This document shows positions 24,916 through 36,236 of a DNA stretch of 64,000 bases, piece after piece; the first letter of the stretch is position 1; each line of letters begins with the position of its first letter. Origin of the DNA: Chrysoperla carnea (Eukaryota > Arthropoda > Insecta > Neuroptera > Chrysopidae). A program made the translations under genes and the position numbers. Under the pieces are notes generated by a model. That model was not told where the DNA came from. It made no database searches and saw only the letters and a list, made by a program, of their open reading frames with translations. The stretch covers positions 68,984,181 through 69,048,180 of the forward strand of contig NC_058340.1 in assembly GCF_905475395.1 (NCBI RefSeq), read 5' to 3'.

Positions 24916-27052
24916 GAACGCCATATTCACACAATGTCATAATGCCATTGTTTCAGAAAATGCTAAATGTTTTCTAAATTTGATAATAAAAAATGTTTCA
25001 TCCTAGGTAGGATCATAGTAGAGGCTACGGTAGGATAAATTGAAGGAGAAGGGGTTCCAAAGAGGCTGGGTTTGAGCCACGTAGTATATGGACACTCCCA
25101 AAAATAATCTGTGGATACTTACTGGCAAAACTTAATAAACATATGGAAAAAATTAATATCACAGGGAACGATCTCCGCATATTTTATCATAAAGAGAAGA
25201 AAACTGGAATACACATTTTGTGTGATTCCTTAAGTACCTCTCTCTCAAACGACACCGTCACTTGAGATGGCCACTTTGGTTCACCCTCTTGATATCTCAA
25301 ATTTGAAATTATAAATGGTTTTTCGTTTGATTAAATATTCTGGCCGCCATTTTAAATATTTGAATACTATACAAATATTTCTGATGTTATTTTAATACGA
25401 ATTCCATGAGCTTTCAAGTAAGTGGAAATATCGCACGTCTATGTTCAGCTTTATTATAGGCACTTTAAAAATGTGATACCTATCTGTTCTTTTTTCAATG
25501 TAAACGTGCTGCATTCTTTTAAGTAATATTTCTATGAAAAAGTACAAAAACTGATTTTTTTTTTTGAAAAAATTGATACATAGAATATAACATCACTTGA
25601 TGACTTCCGTAATTATGGTTTTAGCCAAATCCAGGAATTAATAATTATTGAAAAAACAAAAACAAAAATTGTTACCAATTCTATCTAATCTGACCAATCC
25701 GACAATTATAAAAACCAGAGAATCCTGGATTATTGGAATGTTCGGATTACTAGATTTTATAGAAAAATTGATAATAAATATCATCACTGGCATGAAAATA
25801 ATCTTATTTTAGTAATTTTTGTTTATAAAATTCGATTGCCGAAGGGTGCCGGATTATTGGAGACGTATTGGTCTATTAGAGTGCCGGATTAGTGAGAGTG
25901 TATTGTATTTGGTAATTCCTGACAACCTGCTAACCTTTTTGCTAATTAAACATGGCCAAACATGATCAAACATGGCAACCATACCTCTCACCAAGCAGAG
26001 TTTATTATGAAAAATTATTATGATAAAATTTTTTTTCTCTTTTCGTTACAACGTAACTCGATTAGCAGACACACTGTATATAGGATGGCTACAAAAAATA
26101 AAATAAAAAACTAATTCAATACATAAATAGTTTAACAAATAATAAAAAACTAGTTGTGATTTACTAGTTAATTAAACTGAATCACCTTGTACCTATAATC
26201 ATAATCAAACATAATTATTTTAATAATAAAAGTTAAATATGTGCTCGCATACCTGTGGCCAATCATAGACTATCTTTTTACACATTCAAACAAAATATAA
26301 ATACGTGCATTTTTACTTATAATGAGCATAAAAATTATTATACATTTTTGTACACTTTACCATTGAACATTACTGGAGTAGATAAAAATTTTAATGAATT
26401 ATCAGACTGTAACTGATTATTTTATTTAACACAATACAACTTTTATTACATATAAAATACTTTGTGCATGTATGTATGTTTTTTTAAAATACCAAATTAA
26501 CAGTGCACACGCTGTATATTGACTGCATATTAAAAATAACATGATATGTGTACAATGTGTACCAAAATTAATCGACCATTTATCATATTTATATTATTGT
26601 GTAAACAAGATAATTTATATTAAGTGGAAAAATATACAGAGTGAGAAAACGTATTAACTGTTGTGTAGCAAAATAAAACCACAAAGTTATCAAAAGTAGG
26701 AACCGCTTATAATTATCAACAAGAAATTATTGATTTTTAATTTCCAAATAAACTTAATGCTACCGTGGGACAATTCTCAGATTGACAAAATTTGGAGGAT
26801 TTATTTTATTTTTCGTATGCCTTCTACGGAATCTAGGTATTCTTCGAAAAAAAATTTCCAATAAAAGTGGTTTGTTGAAATTGAATGAAGAAAACTGATA
26901 AGGAACTGATTAGCCTCCAAAATCGAAATTTTGTTGATAATAAATAAAGTATATAATACAGAGTAATACAAACAAACTTGGATGAAAATTATAATTATTA
27001 CTAATATATTCGCTGTTCATTAAAAGGTATCAAAAAGTACCATATTGGCAAT

Positions 27053-27495
27053 TTTGATAAACCAAGTATGTAATCCTACTAAATTTGGATCATACTTTTC
27101 ATATTTGTGATCAAAATTAACTTAGCTCTAATAGGTTTCAAGAATTTGGAGACCAGGTCCGGAATTAAGCATATAAGTGATAGCTAGCGAAAAACTGACA
27201 TCGCAGCTGCAAAAAAGGACTCAAAATGAGTGGGTTTTAAAAAAAAATTCCAATAACATCGGACCAAATTTGCTTGTGTTATCAAAAAATCGAATTTTTT
27301 AACTTAATGACGTTATCAGAATAAAAAAAATTTAATTTTGCTCTCATATCCAAATTTTATCCAATTTTGATAAACCAAGTATGCAATCCTACTAAATTTG
27401 AGTCATACTTTTCATTTTTGTGTTCAAATTAACCTAGCTCTAAAAGGTTTCAAGAATGTGGAGTCTTGGTCCCGGAATTAAGCACATAAGTGATA
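27053..27495 (+). repeat. Two direct repeats of about 130 bp, 310 bp apart
   Basis: 27053-27183 and 27363-27495 both contain TTGATAAACCAAGTATG, AATCCTACTAAATTTG, CATACTTTTCAT, TAGCTCTAA and GGAATTAAGCA. The spacer is unrelated. Confidence 0.75.
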
Positions 27496-28224
27496 GATTC
27501 TTACCTCCAAGACTCAATCGAAATAATATTTCATCTATGTTCTTCGGATATAAGGCAGAGGTTAACTTTGTTAGTGAAATACCTTTCTTACAATTTATAA
27601 GAAGTCGTATATGAATAAAAATATCTGTAGGTCACTGATGTGGTATTAAAAAGATTAAAAATACATTTCAAAACATTTAAACCATTAAAAAACTCTAATA
27701 ACAGGTGTGTTTCTTTTTTCTATATTCTTGAATGATGGGATTCTACAACAACAACAAAAAACTTCATGTTCAAAAACGGTTTCTTTTGTTTTGTAATGGT
27801 TGACAGAACATTTCACCCTCATAACAAAAAAAAAGAACCTAAGGAGTAAAAAGCAAGGCAATTCATTGTATGGAACGATAACAAAAACATGATAAAATTG
27901 CTTATATTTTTACTTAAAGGGAAACAAAATTGGTACCTTCCTGTCATTTACTTTTAAAAAGTATAGTTAACTACAATTTTTATAGATTATTCACTTCCAC
28001 TAAAGTGAAAAGAAATGCGAGCGAGGTCAAAAAATAGACAATCATATTTGATTTTCTGTCTTGCATTTATTAGATGACAGACGTCTAGTTTTAAGATTAT
28101 TCCCGAAAAAAATGAGTGTATGAAAATATTTTGCACTTACGTTTCAATTTTCGAGGATGGATCCTAAGAAAACGTAATTTTTTGGGAATGTCCTTAATAA
28201 CTTGAGAATATAAATACAACAACA

Positions 28225-28685
28225 AACAACAATAGGCGCTACAGCCCGACGTGAGCTTTGGCCTCCTTCACAATGCGCCTCCAGACGTTGCGGTCCTGGG
28301 TCTTGGTTCCCCATCCAGTGACTCGCATTATCCTCAAATCATTCAGCACCTGGCCCATCCACCTGAGCCTTGGTCTTCCTCCCTTCCTGGTAGCATAGAT
28401 CTTGGCGTTAAGTATCTTCTTCGGCATTCTGGCGTCTTCCATTCTCTGGACGTGCCCAAACCAACGGAGTCTGTGGCATTTGATGAACTTAACAATATCT
28501 TCACCGTCCAGGATTTCTAATATCTCCCTGTTGTTCCGGATACGCCGTTCTGTCTCATTGATTTGTACCGCTCCATAGATTCTTCTGATTATTTTCCGTT
28601 CGAACCTTCTTATCTTCTCCTGATCTTCTACCGTGAGTGTATAAATATCCTGTCGAAATTCTTGAAGCGCCCATATTATACACAT
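28225..28685 (-). pseudogene. 3' end of a non-LTR retrotransposon ORF2 (C-terminus after the RT domain)
   Basis: An open frame of 148 codons reads IRRFERKIIRRIYGAVQIN, IVKFIKCHRLRWFGHVQRME, RKGGRPRLRWMGQVLNDLR and VWRRIVKEAKAHVGL then TAG. This is the characteristic tail of insect non-LTR reverse-transcriptase proteins. Similarity ends upstream near 28680 at a spot corresponding to the usual YGSETWTL, so the copy is 5'-truncated, typical of target-primed insertion. A short TTG-rich 3' tail (28201-28238) follows the stop. The frame is intact, so the insertion is fairly young. Confidence 0.82.
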
Positions 28686-28689
28686 AGCG

Positions 28690-30094
28690 AAAGCATGATT
28701 TATGATGGAGTTACAAGTTCGAGTTGAGTAAGAAAAATGAGTTACTGTCTCGATAAAGGCGAAATCGTCGATAGTTGATCGATAGAGGCGAAGAAAGATA
28801 AATGATCGATAAAGGCAAAGTCACCATTCATCAACTATGCTTGTGAAGATTTTTTGCAATTTCTCTTCACGAACGAACACGCGATGGGGATGTAATGCCC
28901 TAGAGACTATATTAATAACTTTCTGAAGTACTTACACATGAACGCGCCCAGGAGAAGGTATGGGAGGACAGCTGCCCCCCGCTAAACTCGGATTTACCAT
29001 ATATTTAGTTGGCTGAGTATGTGTTTATGACGACATATACCGTTGAATTTACGAAATTTTAGGTTCCCCTTTCCTATTATGCAAAAAATTACCCTCCCTC
29101 TCTTGGACCAAATGTTGGATTAGGAAAACGTCAAATGAATGGGGAAAGATCCTTTAATTAAAGCACACTATCTAGGCGAGACGATTTCAAACCCACTGGA
29201 ATCGAATTCTCATAGAGCACCACGTATGGTTTTAGAATAAAAACAAAAAAACTTAATTGAAAACAAAATTGATCGGGAATTTTAGTTCTTGCAGTGAATT
29301 ATCTGAAAATTGTTCCAGTGGTAAAATTGTCTTTCAAAACTTTGGAGATATTTGTAATTGTAATTTGTAAATCTTAAAAATATTCTATAAATTAGAAATT
29401 TTTGTTTATTAAATCCACTTAGACATGATAATTGATTTTCTTGCATAAATAATTTAAAACAAACTATATACAATCGTTCTGGCTACTGGCTACTTAATTA
29501 ATGCATTTTTTGAAAGAATGTCTGCATGTATGTCTGAATCTGTTTTAAATGTGTGTATATTTAACGAATATTTAATGAGAGATTCAGAAAGAGAGAATGT
29601 TTTTAAGGCTAACAAAATGTTATTTAACCGAAAATAAATAAATACAAAAATATGCTGCGCGCATTGGTAACTGTTTGGAATTTCTTTTCTCTAAAAAAAT
29701 GTTTTATGCTTATCTCAAATAGAGTGTTAACTTCTGTGATTGTTAAGTTTTTTTTCTAATTGCAAAGCAACAGATGTGACCACTTTGGATGTGGTGTAAT
29801 GTTCTATTCTCTGTTTTCTTGAAAAGAGAAAATTATTGTTTCACCTTTAGTGTTCTCGGATGTGAGTAAGAGTATGATTTTGAAAAAATTGTAGTACTTT
29901 ATTTAGCCATATCAAAGGTTAAGCTTGGATATTACGAAAACCGTTGAATTCTGGCCAAAAAGTATCATGGGATACATAAAAATTAGAGTTTTAAGAGATG
30001 AAAGAGTTAATGGTGAAGTTTGTTAGGTTAAAATGAAAAGCAGAGTAATACACAGTTTCTTGGAGCCTTGAAATCAAGAACATATATATAAGGA
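28690..30094. other. No exon recognised upstream of visible sdt exons
   Basis: Apart from the short tandem repeat at 28750 no feature is seen. No open frame with a donor in phase 2 and recognisable sdt sequence was found. Confidence 0.5.
28750..28826 (+). repeat. Imperfect short tandem repeat
   Basis: Three variants of TCGATAAAGGCGAA are spaced about 30 bp apart beside the LINE fragment end. Confidence 0.55.
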
Positions 30095-30228
30095 CGTGAA
30101 ACGTGGTGGAGAAGGTAGCAGGAATTAAGGCGTCTATCTGAGAGAGGTCTAGCCAATGGCCACTGCGTACTTTGTACTGCGCATCAGGCTATCTTTTGTT
30201 TTCAATTGCTTTAGTTAAGGCTCCCTAA
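30095..30228. repeat. Half-copy of the 38.8 kb foldback MITE in the presumed sdt intron
   Basis: AAGGACGTGAAACGTGGTGG to CAGGCTATCTTTTG and GGCTCC, similar to the left arm at 38735-38840. It ends about 100 bp before the first visible sdt exon. Confidence 0.6.
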
Positions 30229-30328
30229 ATGATCTTTTGCTGACCAAAATATTAATAAGCTAGTTTAAATACCAAAGAAAATTTGGTTAAAATTCCGATT
30301 TCAATTAATGTAATTTTGTTTTTTCTAG

Positions 30329-30887
30329 GGGTGTACGCCGACGATCCGGTAGCAGCGTACTAGTATTAGACGATGAGCCGGTAAAACAACCACCATCTTC
30401 CACAAACGATATGGTGATGATGTTAGCGGGCGGGGGAGGTGTTGTTGTCACTGATAATGGACCACATCGTGAGATGGCTGTTGACGTGCCAGATAGTTTT
30501 GTGGCACGTAACAAAACACCACCACGGTATCCACCGCCAAAGCCACCGGCACCACCGCCACGTGATCATTTACGAATTGAACAAGATGGACGCTTAGTGA
30601 ATCGTGCTCAACCGCCACAATTACCACAACGTACCGCAGCGAATAGTGTTGCACCCACATCACAATCACAACAACCACCCACATCATTAATTAATAATAA
30701 TAATAACAATAATAATAATAATTATCATAATAATACAACGGTGTCAACATTACCAGCTGGTGCGACCATAATATCACCGACAACAACGATACCAACACCA
30801 TTAACGACACAACAGCAAGCTGTAAATAATAATAGTTTACAAGAGCAACCAACTAGAGAGCAGTTAGAAAGTATTCGAAAGTTTCAG
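30329..30887 (+). CDS. sdt: sdt visible exon 1: ECR1 motif, proline-rich and Asn-rich linker
   Basis: Acceptor TTTTCTAG is followed by one base that completes a codon from an unseen upstream exon (phase 2). The exon then encodes 186 residues and ends FQ at GTAGGT in phase 0. HREMAVDVP matches the evolutionarily conserved region 1 of PALS1, known to bind Par6. A proline-rich stretch follows ([13 protein letters not shown]), then glutamine and threonine-rich sequence. A run of ten Asn at about 30693-30722 is encoded mainly by AAT and could vary in length between alleles. The exon closes with the start of the second conserved segment ([11 protein letters not shown]). Confidence 0.88.
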
Positions 30888-33756
30888 GTAGGTTCATTTT
30901 TTACCCCCTAGTTTACAAAATATCCAAATGAACCTTTTTTTTTTTATATAAGTCAGTAGGATTCAAGTTTAGAAGCTTAAACCTAACAATCAAGCCTTTA
31001 AACCTAACAATAAATTCCTTTTTTTTTCTAGGAACAATTACGTAAACGAAAAGAAGAAGAAGATCGTTTAGCACAACAAAGTGAATTTCTACGACATTCG
31101 TTACGTGGTTCACGTAAATTACAAGCATTAGAAAGTGGGGCACAATCAGCTGCCCATGATAATGACGCTTATAGTTCGTGTGATGAGGGTGCCGATGATA
31201 GCGAAGAACCGCCAATACGTGTTCATGAAGCAATTAGTTATGGTACATTAGTAGCATGTTTGCAACGATTACAGCTACAATTGAAGAAACATGGTGGAAG
31301 TGGGGTTGCGGGGCTTGAAGGACGCGCGGCGGCTGTACAATCATTACTGTTAAGTCCAGCATTTGGACGTGCTGTCACTGTACATAATGCTGTGCAAGCT
31401 GTACGGAGACCTGGGCAAGGAATACCGGAGCCTGCTGGACCTGCGCTACGTGAATGTTTGGATGCCTTAGCGGGTGCATGCGGGAGTTCAGATGCCGCAG
31501 CTGAATTAGCTGATATTCTTACAGGTAATTTTTGTTCAAACTTTGATTTTGATAATCATGCCTACATCAAAGGGCATAGTGTCTTCAGAGAGTGGGCAAA
31601 ATTCTTAAGTTGAGAATAGAAAGAAGATCTACATGTCCAGTTGTAAAGACTAGAAATCCAACGCAGTGTATTTTGAATACTTGAAATGGAGGGTTTCTAT
31701 GGGGCTCAGATATTTAAAAAAAGTTTCCTTTCAGAGACTCTAAAACTTTAATTCTATTCAGTTTTTATTTGTGAATTTTAATTTCTAGGATATGAAATGG
31801 AAGGATTATTATCGGCATATGATGGCGTAGCACAAGTAATCGCTTCAGATAGTCCTTTACTACAAGATGGCGGAAATAACACGTTAAAATCTGGTTTAAA
31901 ATCAATAATACCAACTCAAACGAATCAACAAGATGGTGATAGTAATATTCGTATTGTAACAATTGAAAAGAGTAACGAACCTTTAGGGGCAACGGTACGA
32001 AATGAAGGTGAAGCGGTTGTTATTGGACGTATTGTACGTGGAGGTGCGGCCGATAAAAGTGGTTTATTACGTGAAGGTGATGAAGTATTAGAAGTGAATG
32101 GTGTTGAGTTACGTGGTAAAAGTGTAAATGCTGTCTGTGATCTATTAGCGGGTATGACCGGTACATTAACGTTCCTCGTGGTACCGGCACAACCACGTGG
32201 AAATATTCCACCACCTCCTCGCGATAGTGTCTTACATGTACGTGCACATTTTGATTATGATCCCGAAGATGATTTGTACATTCCATGTAGAGAATTGGGT
32301 ATTAGTTTTCAGAAAGGTAAGCAATTTTGATACAGTTTTCTAACAAAATATAGTACCTCAGGAACAAAGCTTAAAGATTAAAAGACCCGGGTTCGATTCC
32401 AGGGTGCTGTGTAATGTAATAAAATGTTAAATAAGCGAGATTGTTGCCGGTAGCTATAATTTTTGAGACTCTCAAAAATTTTTGAGACTCACAAATTTTA
32501 AGCAAAATCCAAAAGAAATTTAACTGAAGAACTTGTTAATTTTCAGGTGAAGTTTTACACGTGATTAGTCAAGAAGATCCAAATTGGTGGCAAGCATACC
32601 GAGAAGGTGAAGAAGACCAAACGTTAGCAGGTTTAATACCAAGTATGGCATTCCAACATCAACGTGAATCTGTTAAACAAACTATTGGTGCGGATACAGA
32701 TAAACGCGCTGATAAACCACACAAAGCTAGTACGTTATTATGCGCACGGAAACCTAGGAAAAAGGGTAAACGTGCAGGAGCATGTCATGAGTCTGGCTAT
32801 CCATTATATACGGCAGCTGTAGACGGTAAGACAATTTTTGCTTATATTTTTTTAATTACCTACGTTTATTCTAGATTTAACCGATTCATAAAGGAGGTTC
32901 AGTCCAAAACACTGAAATCAAATATCGTGCCCTTTTTTTTCTTTCTTTTCGAGTCATTAGGATACAAAAAATTTTTAATACAGCTCATTTGTTGATTAGA
33001 AACGCGTTTGTTTTATGTTGTGTGTCCGTTAGAAAATCCGAATTTTTACATGAAAATATGCCAACAGATAAACAAAAATTTAATCTTGTTACAGATTTAG
33101 ACCAAGATGAAATTCTCACATACGAGGAAGTAGCATTATATTACCCACGTGCCAATCATAAACGGCCTGTTGTATTAATCGGTCCACCAAATATTGGTCG
33201 ACACGAATTACGACAACGTTTAATGGAAGACAGCGAACGATTTGCCGCAGCTGTACCGCATACATCGCGTGCCCGTAAAGATGGTGAAACCGACGGACAA
33301 GATTACCATTTCATAACGCGGGCACAATTCGAAGCGGATATACTATCGCGGAAATTCGTAGAACATGGTGAATATGAGAAAGCATATTATGGAACATCTC
33401 TGGATGCAATCCGTTCCGTTGTAAATAGTGGGAAAATATGTGTACTAAATTTACATCCACAAAGCTTACGAATTCTGCGTACGTCAGATTTAAAACCGTA
33501 CGTGGTATTTGTGGCACCACCATCCTTTGAAAAATTACGACAGAAGCGAGCTCGTGCGGGTGAGGCTTACAAGGAGGATGAACTACGTGATATTATTGAT
33601 AAAGCAGGTGAAATGGAGGATAAATATGGACATTTCTTTGATTTAGTTATTGTTAATAATGATACGGAACGGGCGTATCATCAATTGTTAGCCGAAATTA
33701 ATAGTTTGGAAAGAGAACCACAATATGTTCCTGCTGCTTGGGTGAAAGGGATGTAG
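30329..33756 (+). CDS. sdt: Stardust / PALS1 (MPP5) family MAGUK scaffold, 3' part of gene, 5 exons
   Basis: Membrane-associated guanylate kinase of the Crumbs-Stardust-Patj polarity complex, expected at the apical margin of epithelial cells and photoreceptors. Exons 30329-30887, 31032-31524, 31789-32316, 32547-32825 and 33095-33756 all have AG/GT borders. Their phases agree and give 839 residues plus TAG. Domains by residue: ECR1-like motif HREMAVD (about 47-53), coiled or charged helix (about 177-215), L27N (about 257-310), L27C (about 322-368), PDZ (404-484, binding loop PLGA), SH3 (500-565, with HFDYDP and [10 protein letters not shown]), basic Hook (RKPRKKGKR), and a GK-like domain (about 643-830). 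The GK P-loop reads GPPNIGRHE and lacks the catalytic Lys, as is usual for MAGUKs, so it should be a binding domain rather than a kinase. The first visible exon begins inside a codon, so the start codon and N-terminus lie upstream and were not found. The domain order and GK sequence make the family assignment very secure. The symbol follows the Drosophila orthologue. Confidence 0.93.
31032..31524 (+). CDS. sdt: sdt visible exon 2: charged helix, L27N and start of L27C
   Basis: Acceptor TTTTTCTAG, then [16 protein letters not shown], a highly charged helix continuous with the preceding exon. An acidic linker and L27N follow ([18 protein letters not shown] onward), then the first helix of L27C up to [10 protein letters not shown]. 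The exon ends in phase 1 at GTAATT. In PALS1, L27N binds Patj and L27C binds LIN7. The middle of the exon is more GC-rich (Ala and Gly codons) than the rest of the gene. Confidence 0.88.
31789..32316 (+). CDS. sdt: sdt visible exon 3: end of L27C, PDZ, start of SH3
   Basis: Acceptor ATTTCTAG, phase 1. It completes L27C ([16 protein letters not shown]), then encodes a variable linker and the PDZ domain with carboxylate loop EPLGAT and the conserved [20 protein letters not shown]. In this family the PDZ, with SH3 and GK, grips the Crumbs C-terminal ERLI tail. The exon ends inside SH3 (LGISFQKG), phase 1, donor GTAAGC. Confidence 0.92.
32547..32825 (+). CDS. sdt: sdt visible exon 4: rest of SH3 and basic Hook
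   Basis: Acceptor TTTTCAG, phase 1. It encodes the second half of SH3 ([20 protein letters not shown]) and LAGLIPS, then the linker between SH3 and GK with the basic cluster RKPRKKGKR, and ends YPLYTAAVD. The donor is GTAAGA in phase 1. The open frame runs on past the donor into the intron, but that extension is not homologous to the family. Confidence 0.9.
33095..33756 (+). CDS. sdt: sdt terminal exon: guanylate-kinase-like domain
   Basis: The acceptor is placed at TTGTTACAG (33086-33094). The resulting join [16 protein letters not shown] reproduces the continuous sequence known in the family. The open frame extends upstream to about 32989, but that part ([13 protein letters not shown]) has no family counterpart and is taken as intron. 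An alternative in-frame acceptor exists at 32983. The GK domain includes [36 protein letters not shown], and the end [13 protein letters not shown] then TAG. Confidence 0.9.
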
Positions 33757-35879
33757 AACAAAAAGTTTTCATTTTCCAATTTATTTTATAATCTTTTTTG
33801 TGTTTTTGTTAATTATTCTAGCGATGAAAATGCATTTTTTCAAATATTTTGTTCATAATTCTCTTCGGGATCTTCTTCCGAAAATATGCGTTTGATCTTC
33901 GATACGATAGATTTTATAGTAGGCTCGGATCTAGGGGAAACATGTTGTACGGATTTTTCATGAAATCTAGCCCAGTATTTAGCCCAAGTAGCTCAATCTT
34001 TGATACCAATTTGATACCAAGAGTAGTTTTTTTACTTCCGAAGTTTATTTTTCAAAAACAAAAAACCCTTTTTGGGGGAAAATATTTATAAGTCACGTTA
34101 AAAAATCCGATTCAGATGAATAAGAATTAATAGAAAATCAAATTTTCCGTTCAAACTCATAAAATTTTTTTAAGAAACTTGCTATTGGAAATTTCCAATT
34201 AATTTTATTAGAATCCAACCGGGAATTTTCGATTCAATCATGGATGAATCGGATTACTCAAATTGGAAAAGTAATTGGCTGTGATAAACGGGTAAAAGGC
34301 TTTGCTTTTTGTTCGAGAAATTGGTAAAGAAACAACTGCTGTCACATTGCTTGGGTCGTAAATTTTATCTGTGTATTACCAAATACCATCTGCTCACATC
34401 CAAATAGATGTACACATTATCTCCCAGAATCCGCGGCTACTTCAAGGCAAATCAATTTTTATGGCAACGTAAAATATTTATTGATTTTAGCCAACTATTT
34501 TCTGTTCAAGATAAACTATCGTAAATTATAAAAAAATTTAAATTACAGAAGAGTTCATCTTCTTTGCAATAAAATCTGTGATTTCTTTTTCGTGATTATG
34601 AACAAAATATCTGCGTCAAAATTAAGGAAACGGAACAATAATCGTTCCGACTTCTTTTGTATTTAATATTTTTATTTTGTTATGTTTAATGGAAATATTT
34701 ATTTTTTTTGTGTATAAAAAATTATTATTATTATTATTATTTTGAAAATCTGTATACAGAGTGGGCCATTTTGATCGATAAGTGGGAAAATCTTGGAAGG
34801 TAGCTAAAATATTGATAAGGTGATTTTTATTTGATCCTGACACCGTCAGATGGCTGTAAGAAGTCCCACATCCTACGAGATTTTCCCTTTTATCGATGAA
34901 AATGTCCCACCGTGTATTTGTGTATTTAATCTCAAATTTATTATCAAAAAAAGTTAAATCAGAGCAGTTCAATTCTCAAAATACTCAAAAACTTTACATA
35001 CAGAAACTTTTCAAATAATGTGTATCGTAACGGTTTTTTATATAACCTTAAAAATAAAACCTACAAATAAACCCTCTCAATTTATTGTGTTCCAAATTTT
35101 TGCTCAAACAAATCAAATTTTCTAATTTGTATATACTTCAAAAAATATATATTTATGTAAAAATATTTTAATATCGTTACGATACCATTTTCAAAAAAAT
35201 CGTTGTTTGTATGGTGCTTTAATAATTATTTTTTTGAAAACATCACGATAGTAAATTTTTATTGTTTATAATTATTCAAGGACTGCATTATAAAATATTT
35301 AATTAGATTTTAAGGTCATTATTAAAAAGTTACAAAAAAAAAGTTATTTATTTAATCAGTATTCATGAATTTTTTTCGTTAAAAATAAATTATCAAAAAA
35401 TTAAATTCACCGATTTCTAAATTTATGTGGATAGCGGGTAGGTACCAAGTGCAGATCCAGAAATGTTCAACCGGGGCCATTGCCTTCTTCAGAAAGTAAG
35501 TCAATTTATTTGGAGTAATCGGATTAAAAAAGAAAATCATAAAAATCCACATCATTAGACGATCAGATGAATATTTCTTAAGATATTTCTATAATTGCCT
35601 TAGCCCGTGTTCTCTCTTTAAATCATTCAAAAATTAAATTACCAAATTTTTCAAAGTTGAAATTTCTACATTTTTTTCAATAAAATATTTGCAATCAACC
35701 CTTAAGAAAGATTAAATTTTTCACATTTTGTTAAAACATATTCTCTTCGGGGTCCACAATAAAAATTTATTTTCGATTACTTGTGTAACCCACTTCTGTG
35801 GAATCGATGTAGTTATCCTGTGGGTCCTGAAAGAGTCATATTTTCATAAAATGTTTATTGCCATTAGTAAAAATCATAT
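33757..35879. other. sdt 3' UTR and downstream intergenic DNA
   Basis: No AATAAA lies in the first 80 bases after the stop; the true 3' end is unknown. An ATT microsatellite is at 34717-34741. Nothing else coding. Confidence 0.5.
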
Positions 35880-36039
35880 TACAATTAGACAAGGTATGTT
35901 CGTGACACGGAAGCGTTTTAGTAAAGGCGCGTTTTGCCAGTCGACACCAATATGGCAGAGGATGGTTAGTACAGCGCGAAAGAGATCAACTAAGAGTGAG
36001 AGAGTGAATCTGCGCTAGAACATACCTTGTCTAATTGTA
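35880..36039. mobile_element. MITE of 160 bp with perfect 22-bp terminal inverted repeats
   Basis: TACAATTAGACAAGGTATGT plus TC at 35880-35901 is exactly complementary to 36018-36039. No target duplication was recognised. The core AGACAAGGTATG is shared with the element at 38016. Confidence 0.8.
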
Positions 36040-36053
36040 CCATGAATACAACT

Positions 36054-36236
36054 CATAGAGATAATACTATAAAGATTTATAGACATAGGAAACGCAATAA
36101 GTGAATTCTTGACCGCAGTGACAGAGGTAGAAATTGTAGGCGTTTAAGGGAGGCGAAGACAGCTAAATGCGCTTACTTTATCTGTCTGTCTTTACTGCGA
36201 TCAACCGTTTTGCGGCGACTTGGTATTAGCTCTATG
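36054..36236. mobile_element. Small CATAGAG-ended MITE
   Basis: It starts CATAGAGATAATAC and ends GTATTAGCTCTATG. The interior holds GGAAACGCAATAAGTGAATT, also found at 11241-11262. Ends resemble those of the 603-bp foldback at 4189. Confidence 0.65.

Larger units (their letters stand above)
23090..28224. other. Mostly intergenic or presumed sdt intron
   Basis: Contains the hairpin at 24063, a possible promoter at 24450, a retroposon tail at 24800 and direct repeats at 27053. A short phrase GTTGTCCARAATCTA...ACACGTG occurs twice (23868-23890 and 24337-24357). Otherwise no coding sequence was recognised. Confidence 0.5.

Noticed and set aside
30448..32286. Long minus-strand open frames under the sdt exons (30448-30687, 30913-31233, 32020-32286)
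   Set aside because: They are rich in His and Val and are antisense shadows of the plus-strand coding exons.
32380..32410. B-box-like GGGTTCGATTCC in an sdt intron
   Set aside because: There is no matching A box or cloverleaf upstream; a single 12-base match is not enough to call a tRNA or SINE.
32983..33094. In-frame extension upstream of the last sdt exon, with a possible acceptor at 32983
   Set aside because: It would add about 37 residues without family similarity, whereas the acceptor at 33094 restores the conserved join. An alternative isoform cannot be fully excluded.
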